Notes: generated by a model not told the origin, from the sequence alone. A stretch of DNA of 64,000 bases from Saussurea involucrata (GCA_033807775.1 CM066324.1:131307501-131371500), one strand, 5' to 3'. Shown: positions 20,935 through 33,649, counted from the first letter of the stretch. Translations and numbers: made by a program.

Positions 20935-23236
20935 TTAGACCTACTTAAGCGAATATTTATTAATACTAGGGTTTTGGAGAACAGTCAGAAAAATTTGTAG
21001 TGGACTTGATGATTATTGAGAAGAATCTTCAAACTACCAAAGGACAAAGTTTTATTGTTAGTTGAGCTAACCAATAAGGGTTTTAGGGGAAACTTTATAC
21101 AAAAACCATGTTTTTTTTTAAAACTTGCCCCTCCCAATAACTTCATTTGTCCCAAAATAAATGTTCACAATGAAAAAGACACAAAGTTTAAGGAGTGTGT
21201 AATTATTACTATATTTAATTAACAAAAGTACAGTTTTACACTTAATTATATATAGTGAAATTTTCTTCCATCAAATAATTAAGGTAGAATGAGAAAGCAT
21301 CCATTTAGGTGATGTTTGGTTTGTAAAATGTTTTATAATGAATTTGACTTTGAAGAAATTGAAATGAAATGAAATGTTATCAGACTTTATCACCTGTTTG
21401 GTTGTCAGATATTGGAATGAAATATGTCATCGGATTCTAATAATGGTAATACTTGATTATTACTGATAGAAATATATTTTAATAATTATAATAACTACAT
21501 TAGTTTCTTTAATTTTAATTTGATTATTTTTTGACATTTAAAAAAAACAGACATCCTTCAATATAAAGTGACATAAATATGTAAAAAAAATAAAATAAAA
21601 TCAAAATGGTTTATTGAATTGTAGTTTTTATCTATTTTTTTAATTTTAAAATGAAAGAGGAGTTATCGAGCATAAAGTAGAGAATGAACATTTCATCCTA
21701 TCAAAATATCATCTTATTAATTGCTAAGTAATGTTCAAATCCCTTAATTTGTGGAGTTAATTGAATTTTGAAGATTCATTCCCTAAAAAAAGGAACCAAA
21801 CCAGGTAATGAAACTTGGTCAAAATAATTTAACATTCCAATTTCATCAGATTCCTTCAGAATATTCGAACCAAACGTTAACTTACTTTTGAAAGTGAATA
21901 CTTATTTTGAGATAAATTAAAATAGTAAGATGAAAGGATTTAAAACATGTTCCTTCCATATGAAAAACCATCTCAATCTATATATACAAACGAGCTTATC
22001 CACCCAATCAACTTTATCTATATAGGATTTAACGGAAACCAAACAAATAACCTGTAAGTTATCATTGACACGACTAAATCGGGCCTGAACCATCTCGAAA
22101 TATATATATAAACGAGCTTATCCACCCAATCAACTTTATCTATATATAGAATATAATGGAAACCAAACAAATAACCCGTAAGTTATCATTGACATGACTA
22201 AATCGGGTCCGTACCGCTTGAGATAAGCTATGGCTTGATAGTTCAGGACATTGAAGAGTCTTCATGAGAGGCTTTTATACCACTAGAGGAAGCAAACGAG
22301 GTTTTTCTGAAGTTGGGGATGACTTGAGGGAGATTTTAAGGAATTTCAAGACCCGATTTTGCGTAGGATCGGGACTAGTTATTTATAAAAATGATTTTTC
22401 ATTTTTTTTAAATACTTATTAATTACAATACTTAGTTTTTCATTCTTTTTTACAAGGCCTAGTTTTAAAAAAAAATCAAAAATTTCAAGTATTATTTAAA
22501 TTATATTTCGATGCTAAAATTCAAAAATCGTAATTAAAAAACATTAAGAGTTTTTTGTGTAAAAAGATTAAAAAATAAATAAATCAAGTTGGGGTTGGGA
22601 ACCGGGACCGACCAGCTCGATTTTGAAAGGGTCGATTCAGAACCGACCCGGTCCGACGCGTGCCATATTTCTAAGTGAAAGTAGTCTTTTAAATCATTTT
22701 GTTCATCCTTTTTTACTTAAAATGTCTTTAGCTTTTTTATTTATAAAAATCTACACTAAAATGAAACATTAATTAGTAAGGGGTCGTTTACGAAACACTT
22801 ACCAAATAAACGCTTAACTAATTTCACTTACCTTATAGGCGATCATGGCAAGAACTAGAATTCGTACTAGGTAAGAGACATATATAGCAAGGATCAACTG
22901 AACAGTCGATAGATTGTTCTGTCCTTCTTGTCACCAGTTTCTCCTATATGGAATCGTGCAACAATTGTACACTTTAGTGAAATGTCTCAAGATTGAAACG
23001 TGGAGAATATATTGAATTGGATGATGTTAGTTTTCATGGGTTGTTCGTTTGCGACCTAAAGAGGCTATTCTATGGATTTATGAATGCTTTATGCTTTTAG
23101 TGTGTTTTATTTATTGTATTTTCCGATAGGAAAGATGGTATCTTTTTTGATAGCTAGTAATGTCTATTGGTAAGTTATTTATCCTTCGAGTTGGGTGTGT
23201 CTTGTTTGAGCCTTGAAACCACATCATTTCGAGTTA
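20935..23236. other. AT-rich intergenic region
   Basis: No supported gene. A MITE-like unit with mirrored TTTGGTT and AACCAAAC edges spans roughly 21305-21880. A 122 bp direct duplication lies at 21967-22210. ACCGACC- and GGTCGA-type repeats near 22610-22660 look like MITE ends. Confidence 0.5.
21967..22210. repeat. Direct tandem duplication, about 122 bp unit
   Basis: Both copies contain AACGAGCTTATCCACCC, AATCAACTTTATCTATAT and AAACCAAACAAATAACC in the same order. Confidence 0.8.
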
Positions 23237-23338
23237 GGCCATCAGTACCCCATGAGAGGATCTTTCAAAGATTCCAGCTCCACATCAGCGCCACATCAGC
23301 TTTTCTCAATCCCTCATTCAAATCCCTAAACACCCTTA

Positions 23339-24089
23339 GGCCATCCGTACCCCAGGTTCACAACCTCTTGAACCCTCAGCGCCACATCAGCGCCACATCA
23401 GCTTTCCACTTTGAACCCTCTTGAACCTTTTTGAACCCACAAATCCCGTACCCCAACCTTTTGAACCTCTTGAACCCACATGCCACCTCATCTAATTTTT
23501 TAATAAAAAATCATAACATTCATAAAAATAAAAATAAAATTACAAAATAAAATTCAAAATTACAAAATAAAATTCAAAATTACAAAATATTAAAAATCTA
23601 CTCGTCGTCGTTGTTGGGAAGTCGGATACGCCAAATATGTTCGACCAAATCCGACCGAAGGTTATTATGAGTCTCTCGGTTTTTGACCGAATAGTTGACC
23701 GAATTCCTCGTCGGTGTCAATGGATGATGAAGAACCGGACGATGAACCGGGTGGCAAATCCATAAAGTTTATATCGGATTGAAAGAAATGAAAGAAAATA
23801 TTTAAGGATTGAAGTGAGTGTTTAAATTTTGGTGTGAAAAATGGATGAGATTTGAGGTTAATTTATATTTTTTAAATTGAAAAAAAAAAATTAATTGCAA
23901 AATAGCCGTTGAATATGTTACCGTTAGAATTAAATTTTTTTTTTGATAAACTCTTCGGGTAGCAGCGGGGTGGGGAACCCGCATGCCGAGCCCGCACCCC
24001 CAAGCCGCTGCCCCCGTACCCGGTACCCGCCGAACCCGCTGGCCAGGTGGCCTTACCCGCACCCCCAAGCCGCTGGGGTACGGATGGCC
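23339..24089 (-). mobile_element. PIF/Harbinger deletion derivative Z (751 bp), nested in B
   Basis: TIRs GGCCATCCGTACCCC and GGGGTACGGATGGCC, with TTA on both sides (23336-23338, 24090-24092). The interior keeps only the two ends of a transposase frame. Confidence 0.85.
23598..23763 (-). pseudogene. Internally deleted Harbinger transposase remnant
   Basis: Starts MDLPPGSSSGSSSS and ends, after a frame change near 23680, in a stretch equivalent to NLRSDLVEHIW...PNNDDE seen at 32676-32867. The latter resembles the C-terminus of plant Harbinger DDE transposases. The catalytic core is missing. Confidence 0.6.
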
Positions 24090-24092
24090 TTA

Positions 24093-26008
24093 GGCCATCA
24101 GTACCCCATGGAAGAATCTTTCAAATATTCCAGCTCCACATCAGCGCCACATCAGCTTTTCTCCCATCCCTCACTCAATCCCTAACAATCCCTAAACACC
24201 CTTACCCCATTCCCTCAAACCCTTTTGCCACCTCATTTATTTTAATTCTTTTATTTATACATTTAATTATTTAACAAAATAAAAATATTTATATATTTTT
24301 TAATAAATAAAAATAAGATAAATAATAAAAATAAAAATTCATACCATTCATTAAAAATAAAAATTACAAAATACAAAACACTACCAATTATGAAATTTTT
24401 GAATTTGCTCTTTTCTCGCTAAAGTAACCCTCAAAGCCTTTCCCGTAAGGTGATCATGCGGGGTCATGAAAAACTCGAAGTCTTTCTCAAATCGTTTTGA
24501 GCGTTCGATTTCGAGTTCTTGTTCCAACCTATGTCGTTCGAGTTTTGAGCGTTCGATTTCGAGATCGAGTTTTTTCATTTTGTATTCCATTGTATCATCA
24601 ATCTTGTCGTTGAACGTCGTCAGAAACTGAGTAACACTTTCGTCCGTATTCGCCCCGGACGTATTAATCGTTGATGATTTTTTTGCCTTGTTTCTCCCGA
24701 TGGGTCGTTGAATTTGCTCGTCATCGTCATCATCGGAAGGTTGGGTACGTTTTGAACCCCGCGATGAAGTTGTCGTCATCGTTGGAACGACTCTCCATTT
24801 TGGACATTTTTTAGGACGTCCCAAGCTTGTTCGTGAGTGAAAGCAACTTTATAGCGTGCTAGATACCGTTCGTGTGCCGTTCGGGATATATCGGCCTCAC
24901 TCATCCCGCTTGATCTATTATTGAGCAAGTTGTTGTAGATGCCGCCAAACGAATTAACTCTTTTATTGAGGTCGTTGAACTTGCTATTGAGTTGATGGGT
25001 TGATCTATAACCTGGTTGACGACCCATGCGAGTAAAGAACACATGCCCGATTCGGCCCCAAAAACTTCCTACATTTATGTAAAATTAAGTATAAGAATAA
25101 TAATAATAGTAATAACAATAAAAATAATTACCACCGCTTTGTGCGTTACCGACCACGGGGTCCTCCGAAACGTCAACCCACGCCGACACTAACGCGAGTT
25201 CCTCGGCTTTACTCCACGTTTGTTTGGCGGCTTTCGTTGGTCTCGGATTTGATGGTTCCGGGTTAGATTGTTGTGTCGGGATAGATTGTGGTGTGTTCGG
25301 GGTAGAAGGTTGGGTTTCCGGAACAATGTCGTCGTCGAGATTGATTGCGGGTGAAGGAAGATTGTAGTTGGCCGGAGTAAAACCTTGTTCAATCAAACCG
25401 GGACGTGTAAATTGGTAAGGAAATTGTTGGTGAAATTGTTGGGGAAATTGTTGCGGATATTGTGGCGGATTTTGTTGCGACCATTGTGGCGGAATTTGTT
25501 GCGACCATTGCGGATGATAACCTTGTTGTGTAAACGCTTGGAAACCAAGCTCTTGATCTTCTTGCGATTGTGGTGTATTCGGTCGGTTACGACGGGATGT
25601 AGGTGTTGTGTTTGGATTCATGATGAGAGAGGTGTGAAAAATAAGAGGTTGAGAGAATTTGAGAGAGTTTGAGAGGTGTGAGAAATAAGAGGTTGAGAGA
25701 ATTTGAGAGGTGTGAAAAATAAGAGGTTGAGAGGTGTGAGAAATAAGAGGTTGAGGGGTGTGAGAAATAAGAGGTTGAGGGTTAAATATATAGTGGGATT
25801 AAATTGAGAAAAATAATTTTTTTTTACAAAGAGTCGTTGAACGGCTTGATTTTTAAAAATTAAATAATTTTTTTTAAAACCTTTCGGGATGAATCGGGAT
25901 GGGGAACCCGGATTCCATCCCTTCCCGCAGACCATCCCCGAGCCGTAGCCCATCCCCGCAAGCCCGCAGCCATCCCCGAGCCCCATCCCGCTTGGGGTAC
26001 GGATGGCC
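24093..26008 (-). mobile_element. PIF/Harbinger element A (1,916 bp), nested in B
   Basis: TIRs start GGCCATCAGTACCCC and end GGGGTACGGATGGCC; TTA lies at 24090-24092 and 26009-26011. Codes only for ORF1 on the minus strand, no transposase. Confidence 0.88.
24381..25621 (-). pseudogene. PIF/Harbinger ORF1 (Myb/SANT-like plus NAM-associated C-terminus), frameshifted, copy A
   Basis: Read on the minus strand: exon 1 25621-25132 holds a Pro/Gln-rich N-terminus and a trihelix/Myb-like segment (TWSKAEELALVSAWVDVSEDPVVGNAQ). A GT-AG intron of 63 bp (25131-25069) joins it in phase to SFWGRIGHVFFTRM. The following part ends AWDVLKN at a one-base deletion near 24810, after which the frame continues as KKCPKW in the overlapping ORF 24824-24381. 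The C-terminal portion has an acidic DDDDDE run, a charged helix (EIERSKLERHRLEQELEIERSK) and a conserved end. In PIF/Harbinger elements ORF1 binds DNA and assists the transposase. The frameshift should inactivate it. Confidence 0.8.
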
Positions 26009-26187
26009 TTACCCCATTCCCTCAAACCCTTTTGCCACCTCATTTATTTTAATTCTTTTATTTATACATTTAATTATTTAACAAAATAAAAATATTTATA
26101 TATTTTTTAATAAATAAAAATAAGATAAATAATAAAAATAAAAATTCATACCATTCATTAAAAATAAAAATTACAAAATACAAAACA

Positions 26188-26916
26188 CTACCAATTATGA
26201 AATTTTTGAATTTGCTCTTTTCTCGCTAAAGTAACCCTCAAAGCGTTTCCCGTAAGGTGATCATGCGGGGTCATGAAAAACTCGAAGTCTTTCTCAAATC
26301 GGTTTGAGCGTTCGATTTCGAGTTCTTGTTCCAACCTATGTCGTTCGAGTTTTGAGCGTTCGATTTCGAGATCGAGTTTTTTCATTTTGTATTCCATTGT
26401 ATCATCAATCTTGTCGTTGAACGTCGTCAACAACTGAGTAACACTTTCGTCCGTATTTGTCTCGGACGTATTACTCGTTGATGTTTTTTTTGCCTTGTTT
26501 CTCCCGATGGGTCGTTGAATTTGCTCGTCATCGTCATCATCGGAAGGTTGGGTACGTTTTGAACCCCGCGATGAAGTTGTCGTCATCGTTGGAACGGCTC
26601 CCCATTTTGGACATTTTTTAGGACGTCCCAAGCTTGTTCGTGAGTGAAAGCAACTTTATGGCGTGCTAGATACCGTTCGTGTGCCGTTCGGGATATATCG
26701 GCCTCACTCATCCCGCTTGATCTATTATTGAGCAAGTTGTTGTAGATGCCGCAAAACCAATTAATTCTTTTATTGAGGTCGTTGAACTTGCTATTGAGTT
26801 GATGGGTTGATCTATAACCTGGTTCACGACCCATGCGAGTAAAGAACACATGCCCGATTCGGCCCAAAAAACTTCCTACATTTATGTAAAATTAAGTATA
26901 AGAATAATAATAATAA

Positions 26917-26947
<31 letters not shown>

Positions 26948-27446
26948 AATAACAATAAAAATAATTACCACCGCTTTGTGCGTTACCGATAACGGGGTCC
27001 TCCGAAACGTCAACCCACGCCGACACTAACGCGAGTTCCTCGGCTTTACTCCACGTTTGTTTGACGGCTTTTGTTGGTCTCGGATTTGATGGTTCCGGGT
27101 TAGATTGTTGTGTCGGGATAGATTGTGGTGTGTTCGGGGTAGAAGGTTTGGTTTCCGGAACAATGTCGTCGTCGAGATTGATTGCGGGTGAAGGAGGATT
27201 GTAGTTGGCCGGAGTAAAACCTTGTTCAATCAAACCGGGACGTGTAAATTGGTAAGGAAATTGTTGGTGAAATTGTTGGGGAAATTGTTGCGGATTTTGT
27301 TGCGACCATTGTGGCGGAATTTGTTGCGACCATTGTGGACGATAACCTTGTTGTGTAAACGCTTGGAAACCAAGCTCTTGATCTTCTTGCGATTGTGGTG
27401 TATTCGGTCGGTTACGACGGGATGTAGGTGTTCTGTTTTGATTCAT
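26188..27446 (-). pseudogene. PIF/Harbinger ORF1, frameshifted, copy B
   Basis: Same structure as copy A: exon 1 27446-26969, intron 26968-26876 (93 bp, lengthened by a TTA/TAA microsatellite), exon 2 from 26875. The same one-base deletion occurs near 26617, so the defect predates the split of A and B. Exon 1 lacks a short PPQYPQQ segment found in A. The two copies are otherwise very close. Confidence 0.8.
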
Positions 27447-27834
27447 GATGAGAGAGGTGTGAAAAATAAGAGGTTGAGAGAATTTGAGAGAGTTTGAGAG
27501 GTGTGAAAAATAAGAGGTTGAGAGAATTTGAGAGAGTTTGAGAGGTGTGAGAAATAAGAGGTTGAGAGAATTTTAGAGAGTTTGAGAGGTGTGAGAAATA
27601 AGAGGTTGAGGGTTAAATATATAGTGGGATTAAATTGAGAATTTTTTTTTTACAAAGAGCCGTTCAACGGCATGATTTTTAAAAATTAAATTAAATAAAT
27701 TTTTTTAAAAAAAACCCTTCGGGATGAAACGGGATGGGGAACCCGGATTCCATCCCTTCCCGCCGAACCCGCAAGCCCCGTAGCCCACCCCGCACCATCC
27801 CGCCCTCCATCCCACTGCGATACCGATGGCCTTA

Positions 27835-27970
27835 GAATGTTGAAGCTTGGAAGAACACATATGAAAAATCTAACCAATTATATCAATGGATAAATAGCTG
27901 CTGGTGGGTAAATCGTTTAAACTTTTACGATAAACTACATCATACAGTGTGAAAGACATACAAACCATAA
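27835..27970. other. Short spacer
   Basis: Nothing recognised. Confidence 0.5.
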
Positions 27971-28300
27971 GAGCATCTCCAACAGCTTTTTTATTTTGGA
28001 GAAAATGAAGAATATGAGGATTTTGAGCTATTATTTTGCTCCAACAGTTTCTCCAAAACTATCTCCAAATATAGAGATAACCCAAAAATGATTACTAGAT
28101 GAGAGCACCAATATAAATTTTTGAAAATAAATATTTAGAGAGATAATATTTTAATAGATTAATAGAATATTTTAATATTATAATCAATGTTTGTTTCTCC
28201 AAAAAGGAGAATATATCGGAATGAATGTAATTTTTTTTGAAGATTTTGACTTTTAATTCTTTATTTTAGATAAATTTTAAGGAAGCTGTTGAAGATACTC
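27971..28300. mobile_element. Tourist-like MITE
   Basis: TIRs GAGCATCTCCAACAGCTT and AAGCTGTTGAAGATACTC flanked by TAA (27968-27970 and 28301-28303). Non-coding. Confidence 0.8.
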
Positions 28301-28303
28301 TAA

Positions 28304-29951
28304 GGCCACCCGTACCGCCCTCGGGTACGGGATCGGGTAAGGCCGAGGTGGCAAGCGGGTTCGGGAAGGGTTCATCGGGTAGGGGTACGGGGGGATCGGG
28401 TAGCATGCGGGTTCGGGGAGCGGGTTCACCAACCCGATGATACCCGTTGCATATTTAATTTTTTTTTATTTTTTTAAACAATACCGTTTACCAACGGCTA
28501 TTTTACAAAAAAAAATTTAATTTTTTTTTTAATTTTTTTTTCAAATTATACACACTATATATATTAACCTATACCATCTTATTTTTTCACACCAAAACAT
28601 ACTTTCTTCCATTTCTCTCAAATTCAATACCTTCTTCCATTTCTCTCAAATTTCATCATGAATCCAAACACCACACCTACATCCCGTCGTAACCGATCGG
28701 ATACACCGCAACAAGACCCGGAGCTTGGCTTCCAAACGTTTTCTCAACAAGGTTATATTCCGCAACCGGCCCCGAACGTTGGTTTCCAACAATTTCCGCA
28801 ACACCCGTATATTCCTCATCAATTTACATATCCTGGTTTGATTCAACAAGGTTTTACTCCCGCCAATTACCAACTTCCTCAACCCGCAATCGATCTCGAC
28901 GACGAAACCCAACAACCGCACACACCACAATCGATCTCCACACAACAATCAATCCCGGAACCATCAAACCCGACACCAACGCAAAAAGGAAAAAAGAAAA
29001 AATATGAAAATAGAGCCACCCGACAGATGTGGACTAAAGAGGAGGAAGTCGCGTTAGTGTCGGTGTGGGTTGACGTTTCGGAGGACCCCGTTGTCGGTAA
29101 CGCACAAACAGGTGGTAATATTATTATTATTATTATTGTTATTATTATTATTATTATTATTAATATTCTTGTTATTATTATTATTATTAATATTTTACGA
29201 ATGGCACACCACCGGTACCAAGGGGATATTGGGGTTGCTTTCACCCGTGAACAAGCTTTGGATGTCCTCAAAAAATGTCCAAAATGGTCACCGATTCCAA
29301 CGATGTCGACAAATTCATCCCGGGGTTCAAAATGTACCAAACCTTCCGATGATGACGATGAAGATGTTCGGGTCGACGAGGTCGCGCAACTTCAACGACC
29401 CATCGGGAGAAACAAGGCAAAAAAGAATCAACGAGTAATACGACCGGGTCGAATCCGGACGAAAGTGTTACTCAGTTGTTGACGACCATAAACTCGTTCA
29501 ACGAGCAGATTGAGGGTACAATGGAGTATAAAATGAAAAAACTTGAACTCGAACAACAAAAGTTGGAACTCGAACGAGAAAAACGATATGAACAAGACTT
29601 CGAGTTTTTCATAGCCCCGCATGATCACCTTTCGGGAGATGTTTTGAGGGCCACTTTAGCGAGAAAAGAGAAAATTAGAAAATATCATAATTTTTAGTGT
29701 TTTGTATTTTAATGAATGATATGAATTTTTATTTATCTTATTTTTATTTATTAAAAATATAAAAATATTTTTATTTTGTTAAATAATTAAATGTATAAAT
29801 AAAAGAATTAAAAAAGATGAGGTGACAATTGGGTTCAGTGGGTTAGCGGTACTCCACTTTTGGATAAGGAGGGTAGGAAAGAGAAAAGCTGATGTAGCGC
29901 TGAAGTAACAAATGAGTTCATTGGGTTCATTAGGTAGTGGTACTCATGGTC
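28304..29951 (+). mobile_element. PIF/Harbinger element C
   Basis: Diverged TIRs GGCCACCCGTACC and GGTACTCATGGTC with TAA at 28301-28303 and 29952-29954. Carries ORF1 on the plus strand, opposite to A and B. Confidence 0.75.
28658..29697 (+). pseudogene. PIF/Harbinger ORF1, copy C, deleted and frameshifted
   Basis: The ATG at 28658 opens a Pro/Gln-rich N-terminus and the Myb-like segment (TKEEEVALVSVWVDVSEDPVVGNAQ). Where A and B have the intron and the FWGRI exon, C has a TTA/ATT microsatellite (about 29115-29200) and resumes at RMAHHRYQGDIGVAFTREQALDVL, so the start of exon 2 is lost. Here LKKCPKW is in frame, showing that A and B lost one base. A frameshift near 29435-29480 separates the last part (29476-29697), which ends in the conserved DFEFFIAPHDHLSGD segment. 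Confidence 0.75.
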
Positions 29952-29954
29952 TAA

Positions 29955-32372
29955 CTGTTGGACTAATAGCTCAAAACCACATGGTTTGATCCCATTTATA
30001 ATAGTTTGATGGGTACCCATATCATATCATACACGTTGAAATTCAAATATCATGTAATTATTAAATTTGACAAAAAGGAATATCATGTTACGATTTTCCT
30101 CGCCCTACTCGTTGATTCCTTTGTTGGTATCCATTATTTATTTATATTTGATGATTGACACAATGGGTGAAGTATCGTCTGAGAAATTAAGGTTAACATG
30201 AGAAATGTGAGAAGTGGATTTGAGTTGTTGATCACTTTTAATCAAATACACTCGTATGAATTGTGGCTTAAAAGAAAATTGATCAAGTGCATTTTAGTGC
30301 ATCTTATCTCAGTACATCTCATCCTAATGTGAATCCATTTTTTTATCCAACAGTTGATAACCACTTCTCACGTTTCCCACGTTAACACTTCTCACCGGAA
30401 GCCCACCCACGTGTGTATATATATGTATTACATGTGATTACAGAACATGGTCAACGTAAGAGTGAACGTGCAACCTGACCCACGATCTTAGGTTATAGCG
30501 AAACTCGTGTAAATTATATGTGATTTTAGTGTAAAATCACTTGTGAATTAACCATTTTCATGTTCTTTTATTTGGTTACTGTTATCGTATAAATCTGAAT
30601 AATTAAGTTGTTATTTAACGAAAAAGAACAAAAAAATTCAATCTAGTAGAAGCTTTTGAAGTGGTCCAAACTCTTTAATAGAGCATACCATTAAAGCATT
30701 TGACTAAAAACACTGAATTTGAAAAGGCCATAACTTCTCTCAATTTGAATTTAAGGGAGCACCCTTAGATAAGGTTGTTGAATGTTTGAGAAATTGAACC
30801 AATAAATCCACCACCTCAGTGTCATATACATATACTTTATTATTATTTTTATTTTATGTATCTTATATAATATATATATATATATATATATTATATTATA
30901 TTATAAGTTTTATTTTATAGTTTTATAATTTTTGATTTTATTATAACTTTGTTTTATATATACATATTATATATCATTTTTAATTATATTATTATTATGT
31001 ATATAATTCATATTAATTTTTATTATTAAATACATATGTCCATATTACATATATGTGTATAAAATTTGTTATTATTATATATTATCTATTACATTATCTG
31101 TACGAGGATATATTCATATGTGAATCATTAAAAATCTATTTAAAAATGTTTATGTGGACTCATATGAATGATTTATAACGTCGTTTCACGTATTCATCTA
31201 TGAATATATTTTTATTGATTTACATATGAATATTTTATAAATCTTTCATTTCTAAATCCTATATTCATCTGATATAGTAATGTTTATATCAATAAAAACA
31301 TAGTTTTTAAATAAAAAAAGCGAACAAAAAAAAACCGAAAAGACCAAAAAACACGGCAACATAGAACGGTAAATTGTTATAAATAATGTAATATAAAACA
31401 ATTATGTATTAGTAATTCTTATTAATTAAAATATAATGTAAACGAATAAAAAAGACAATAAAAACTAAAATGAAGAGTTTAATAAAACTAATATTAATAA
31501 AATTTAATACAAATTTTTTTAAAAAGACAAAAACAACAAAAAACGAAAAACATAAAAAGACAAAAATTTGTAATGATGACATTAAGTTTAGGGGGTGCCA
31601 ATAGTAAAAGGTTGGAGTGTCGTTAGCCTACCCCGGAATTAATTACAAGACCGACAAGAGATGCACAGAAAGTTCAGCTGACTCCGGAGATTTTAGACAT
31701 TATTTTTCAGTTTTTATTTTATTATGTTTAATTAGAAAATCGTGCGAAATTAACATTTTCTGATCTTCACGTCTCTATTTTAGGAAATAGTCAATCCCAA
31801 TTAGTTTTCGGTTATTTGAAATTTGAAATTTTGGCTTACATGCGAAAATTGGATCCGCCTATAAAAGGGTATTTTCTAACCTTCATTAATGATCGAATAA
31901 TATTAAACTTTTTCTCATTGATCCGTTAATCTCATAATTGACACGCGCAAACCTCGATAATTACTATACGTTCATGCGAAGAATCCTAGTTTAAGCTACG
32001 TTACTCCTTCAAAGACATCCACCCCGGTTCAACTACCCATCTCCCAAACTTTAAACCAGATTAATGCCGATTGTTCATTTATTATAACTTTAATTAAATA
32101 TTTGCCCTTAATGATTTGTTTCAGCACCATATATGCGAGTCTAATCCATGAGTGAGGTCGGCTAACTATTCCTTTGCCAATAAATGCATGCATTAATCTG
32201 TTATTCTCTTCGTTCCAATTACTCTCTTCGTTCCAAAATAAATGTCTATGATGAAAAAGACAATTATTACCTTTTTAAAACCAAAATACAATTTTACCTT
32301 TAATTGTAGAGAGAGAAATTTTATCAATCACATAATCAATGGTAGAATGGAAAAGTGGAAATTTACATACAA
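29955..32372. other. AT-rich intergenic region
   Basis: No supported gene. A TA-rich microsatellite lies at about 30868-30900. The sequence is very AT-rich from 30830 to 31560. Confidence 0.55.
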
Positions 32373-33221
32373 GGCCATGAGTACCCATATCCAATGAACC
32401 AACTTGCCACCTCAGCGCCACATCAGCTTTTCTCTTTCCTACCCTTCTTACCCAATCCTTACCCAAAAGTGGAGTACCACTACCCAATGAACCCACTTGC
32501 CACCTCATCTTTTTTAATTCTTTTATTTATACATTTAATTATTTAACAAAATAAAAATATTTATATATTTTTTAATAAATAAAAATAAGATAAATAATAA
32601 AAATAAAAATTCATAACATTCATTAAAAAATTAAAAATTACAAAATAAATTAAAAATTTACAAAATATTAAAAATCTACTCGTCGTCATTGTTGGGAACT
32701 TGGATACGCCAAATATGTTCAACCAAATCCGACCGAAGGTTATTATGAGTGTCCCGGTTTTTGACTTCTCGAACATTTGCCGCGCGTTGTTCCTCACTGA
32801 TTTGTGTTTCGATATCATCCGTGAATGATGATGATGCGGTCGATGAAGCGGATTGTGGCGAATCCATATTGTCTAAAATTGAAGAAATAAATGGAAGAAA
32901 GTATAGAGAATTGAAGAAAATATAGAGTTGTTTGGTGTGAAAAAATGAAGATGATAGAAGTTAATATATATAGTGTGTATAATTTGAAAAAAAAATAAAA
33001 AAATAAAAAAATTAATAATATAGCCGTTGGTAAACGGTATTATTTAAAAAATATAAAAAAAAATTAAACCACAACGGGTTGATCGGGTTGGTGAACCCGG
33101 TAGCCGAACCCGCTTGCTACCCCCCCCCCCCCCCCCGTATTGCTACCCGATGCAGCCTCTCGAACCCGTGTGCCAAATCAGCCGAACCCGCACCCCCTAC
33201 CCGAGGCCGGTACGGGTGGTC
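32373..33221 (-). mobile_element. PIF/Harbinger deletion derivative D (849 bp)
   Basis: TIRs GGCCATGAGTACCC and GGTACGGGTGGTC; TAA follows on the right and CAA precedes on the left, probably a mutated duplication. Contains a 17-C homopolymer at 33120-33136. Confidence 0.75.
32676..32867 (-). CDS. 63-aa fusion of the two ends of a Harbinger transposase
   Basis: The protein starts MDSPQSASSTASSSFTDD, as in element Z, and passes directly into REVKNRDTHNNLRSDLVEHIW and ends PNNDDE. The second part resembles the last residues of plant Harbinger (DDE) transposases, while everything between, including the catalytic triad, has been deleted. The frame remained open through the join. It could be a non-functional remnant; an inhibitory peptide is possible but unproven. 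Confidence 0.55.
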   Translation of the reverse strand: MDSPQSASSTASSSFTDDIETQISEEQRAANVREVKNRDTHNNLRSDLVEHIWRIQVPNNDDE

Positions 33222-33649
33222 TAAGTGGACACTTATTTTGGAACGAACAAAAATAGTAATGTAGACAGTTATTTTAGGAGGAAAAAATATAATAATCAAT
33301 CCTACCGGTATAATAGAACATTTAATAAGGAAATGGTCCATTATTTTAACCACATGGTCATTTAAACATCCTTATAAATACATACATGTAGCCTTATCCA
33401 ATTGGTAGTTGGTACAATACGAAGATTGCACAAGTGGCCATTTATGACATTGCCTCCATAGTCCATGCTATTTATTTTCTTGACTTGAAAGAAAAAAAAC
33501 CTATGTCTTGAGAAAATAAAAATAGCGGAGTTTATTGTAATTTTATATTCTGTTAATAACATATTGGGCAAAAAGTTGATTACCAGCAACCCCAACCGGC
33601 CCATACGAAACCTGCCTTCAAGGACATTAATGTGAGCGAACATTTTTTG
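33222..33649. other. Intergenic spacer
   Basis: No gene seen. Confidence 0.5.

Larger units (their letters stand above)
23237..27831 (-). mobile_element. PIF/Harbinger element B, split by two nested relatives
   Basis: The left end is 23237-23335 (TIR GGCCATCAGTACCCC, preceded by TTA), and the body resumes at 26012 and ends at 27831 followed by TTA. Joined, the parts give about 1.92 kb, the same size as element A, whose own left end reads the same through the CCCTTA point where B is interrupted. B carries ORF1 on the minus strand. Confidence 0.8.

Noticed and set aside
24381..27834. Tandem duplication of A and B by unequal crossing over
   Set aside because: TTA flanks and the displaced left end of B at 23237-23335 fit nested insertion better.
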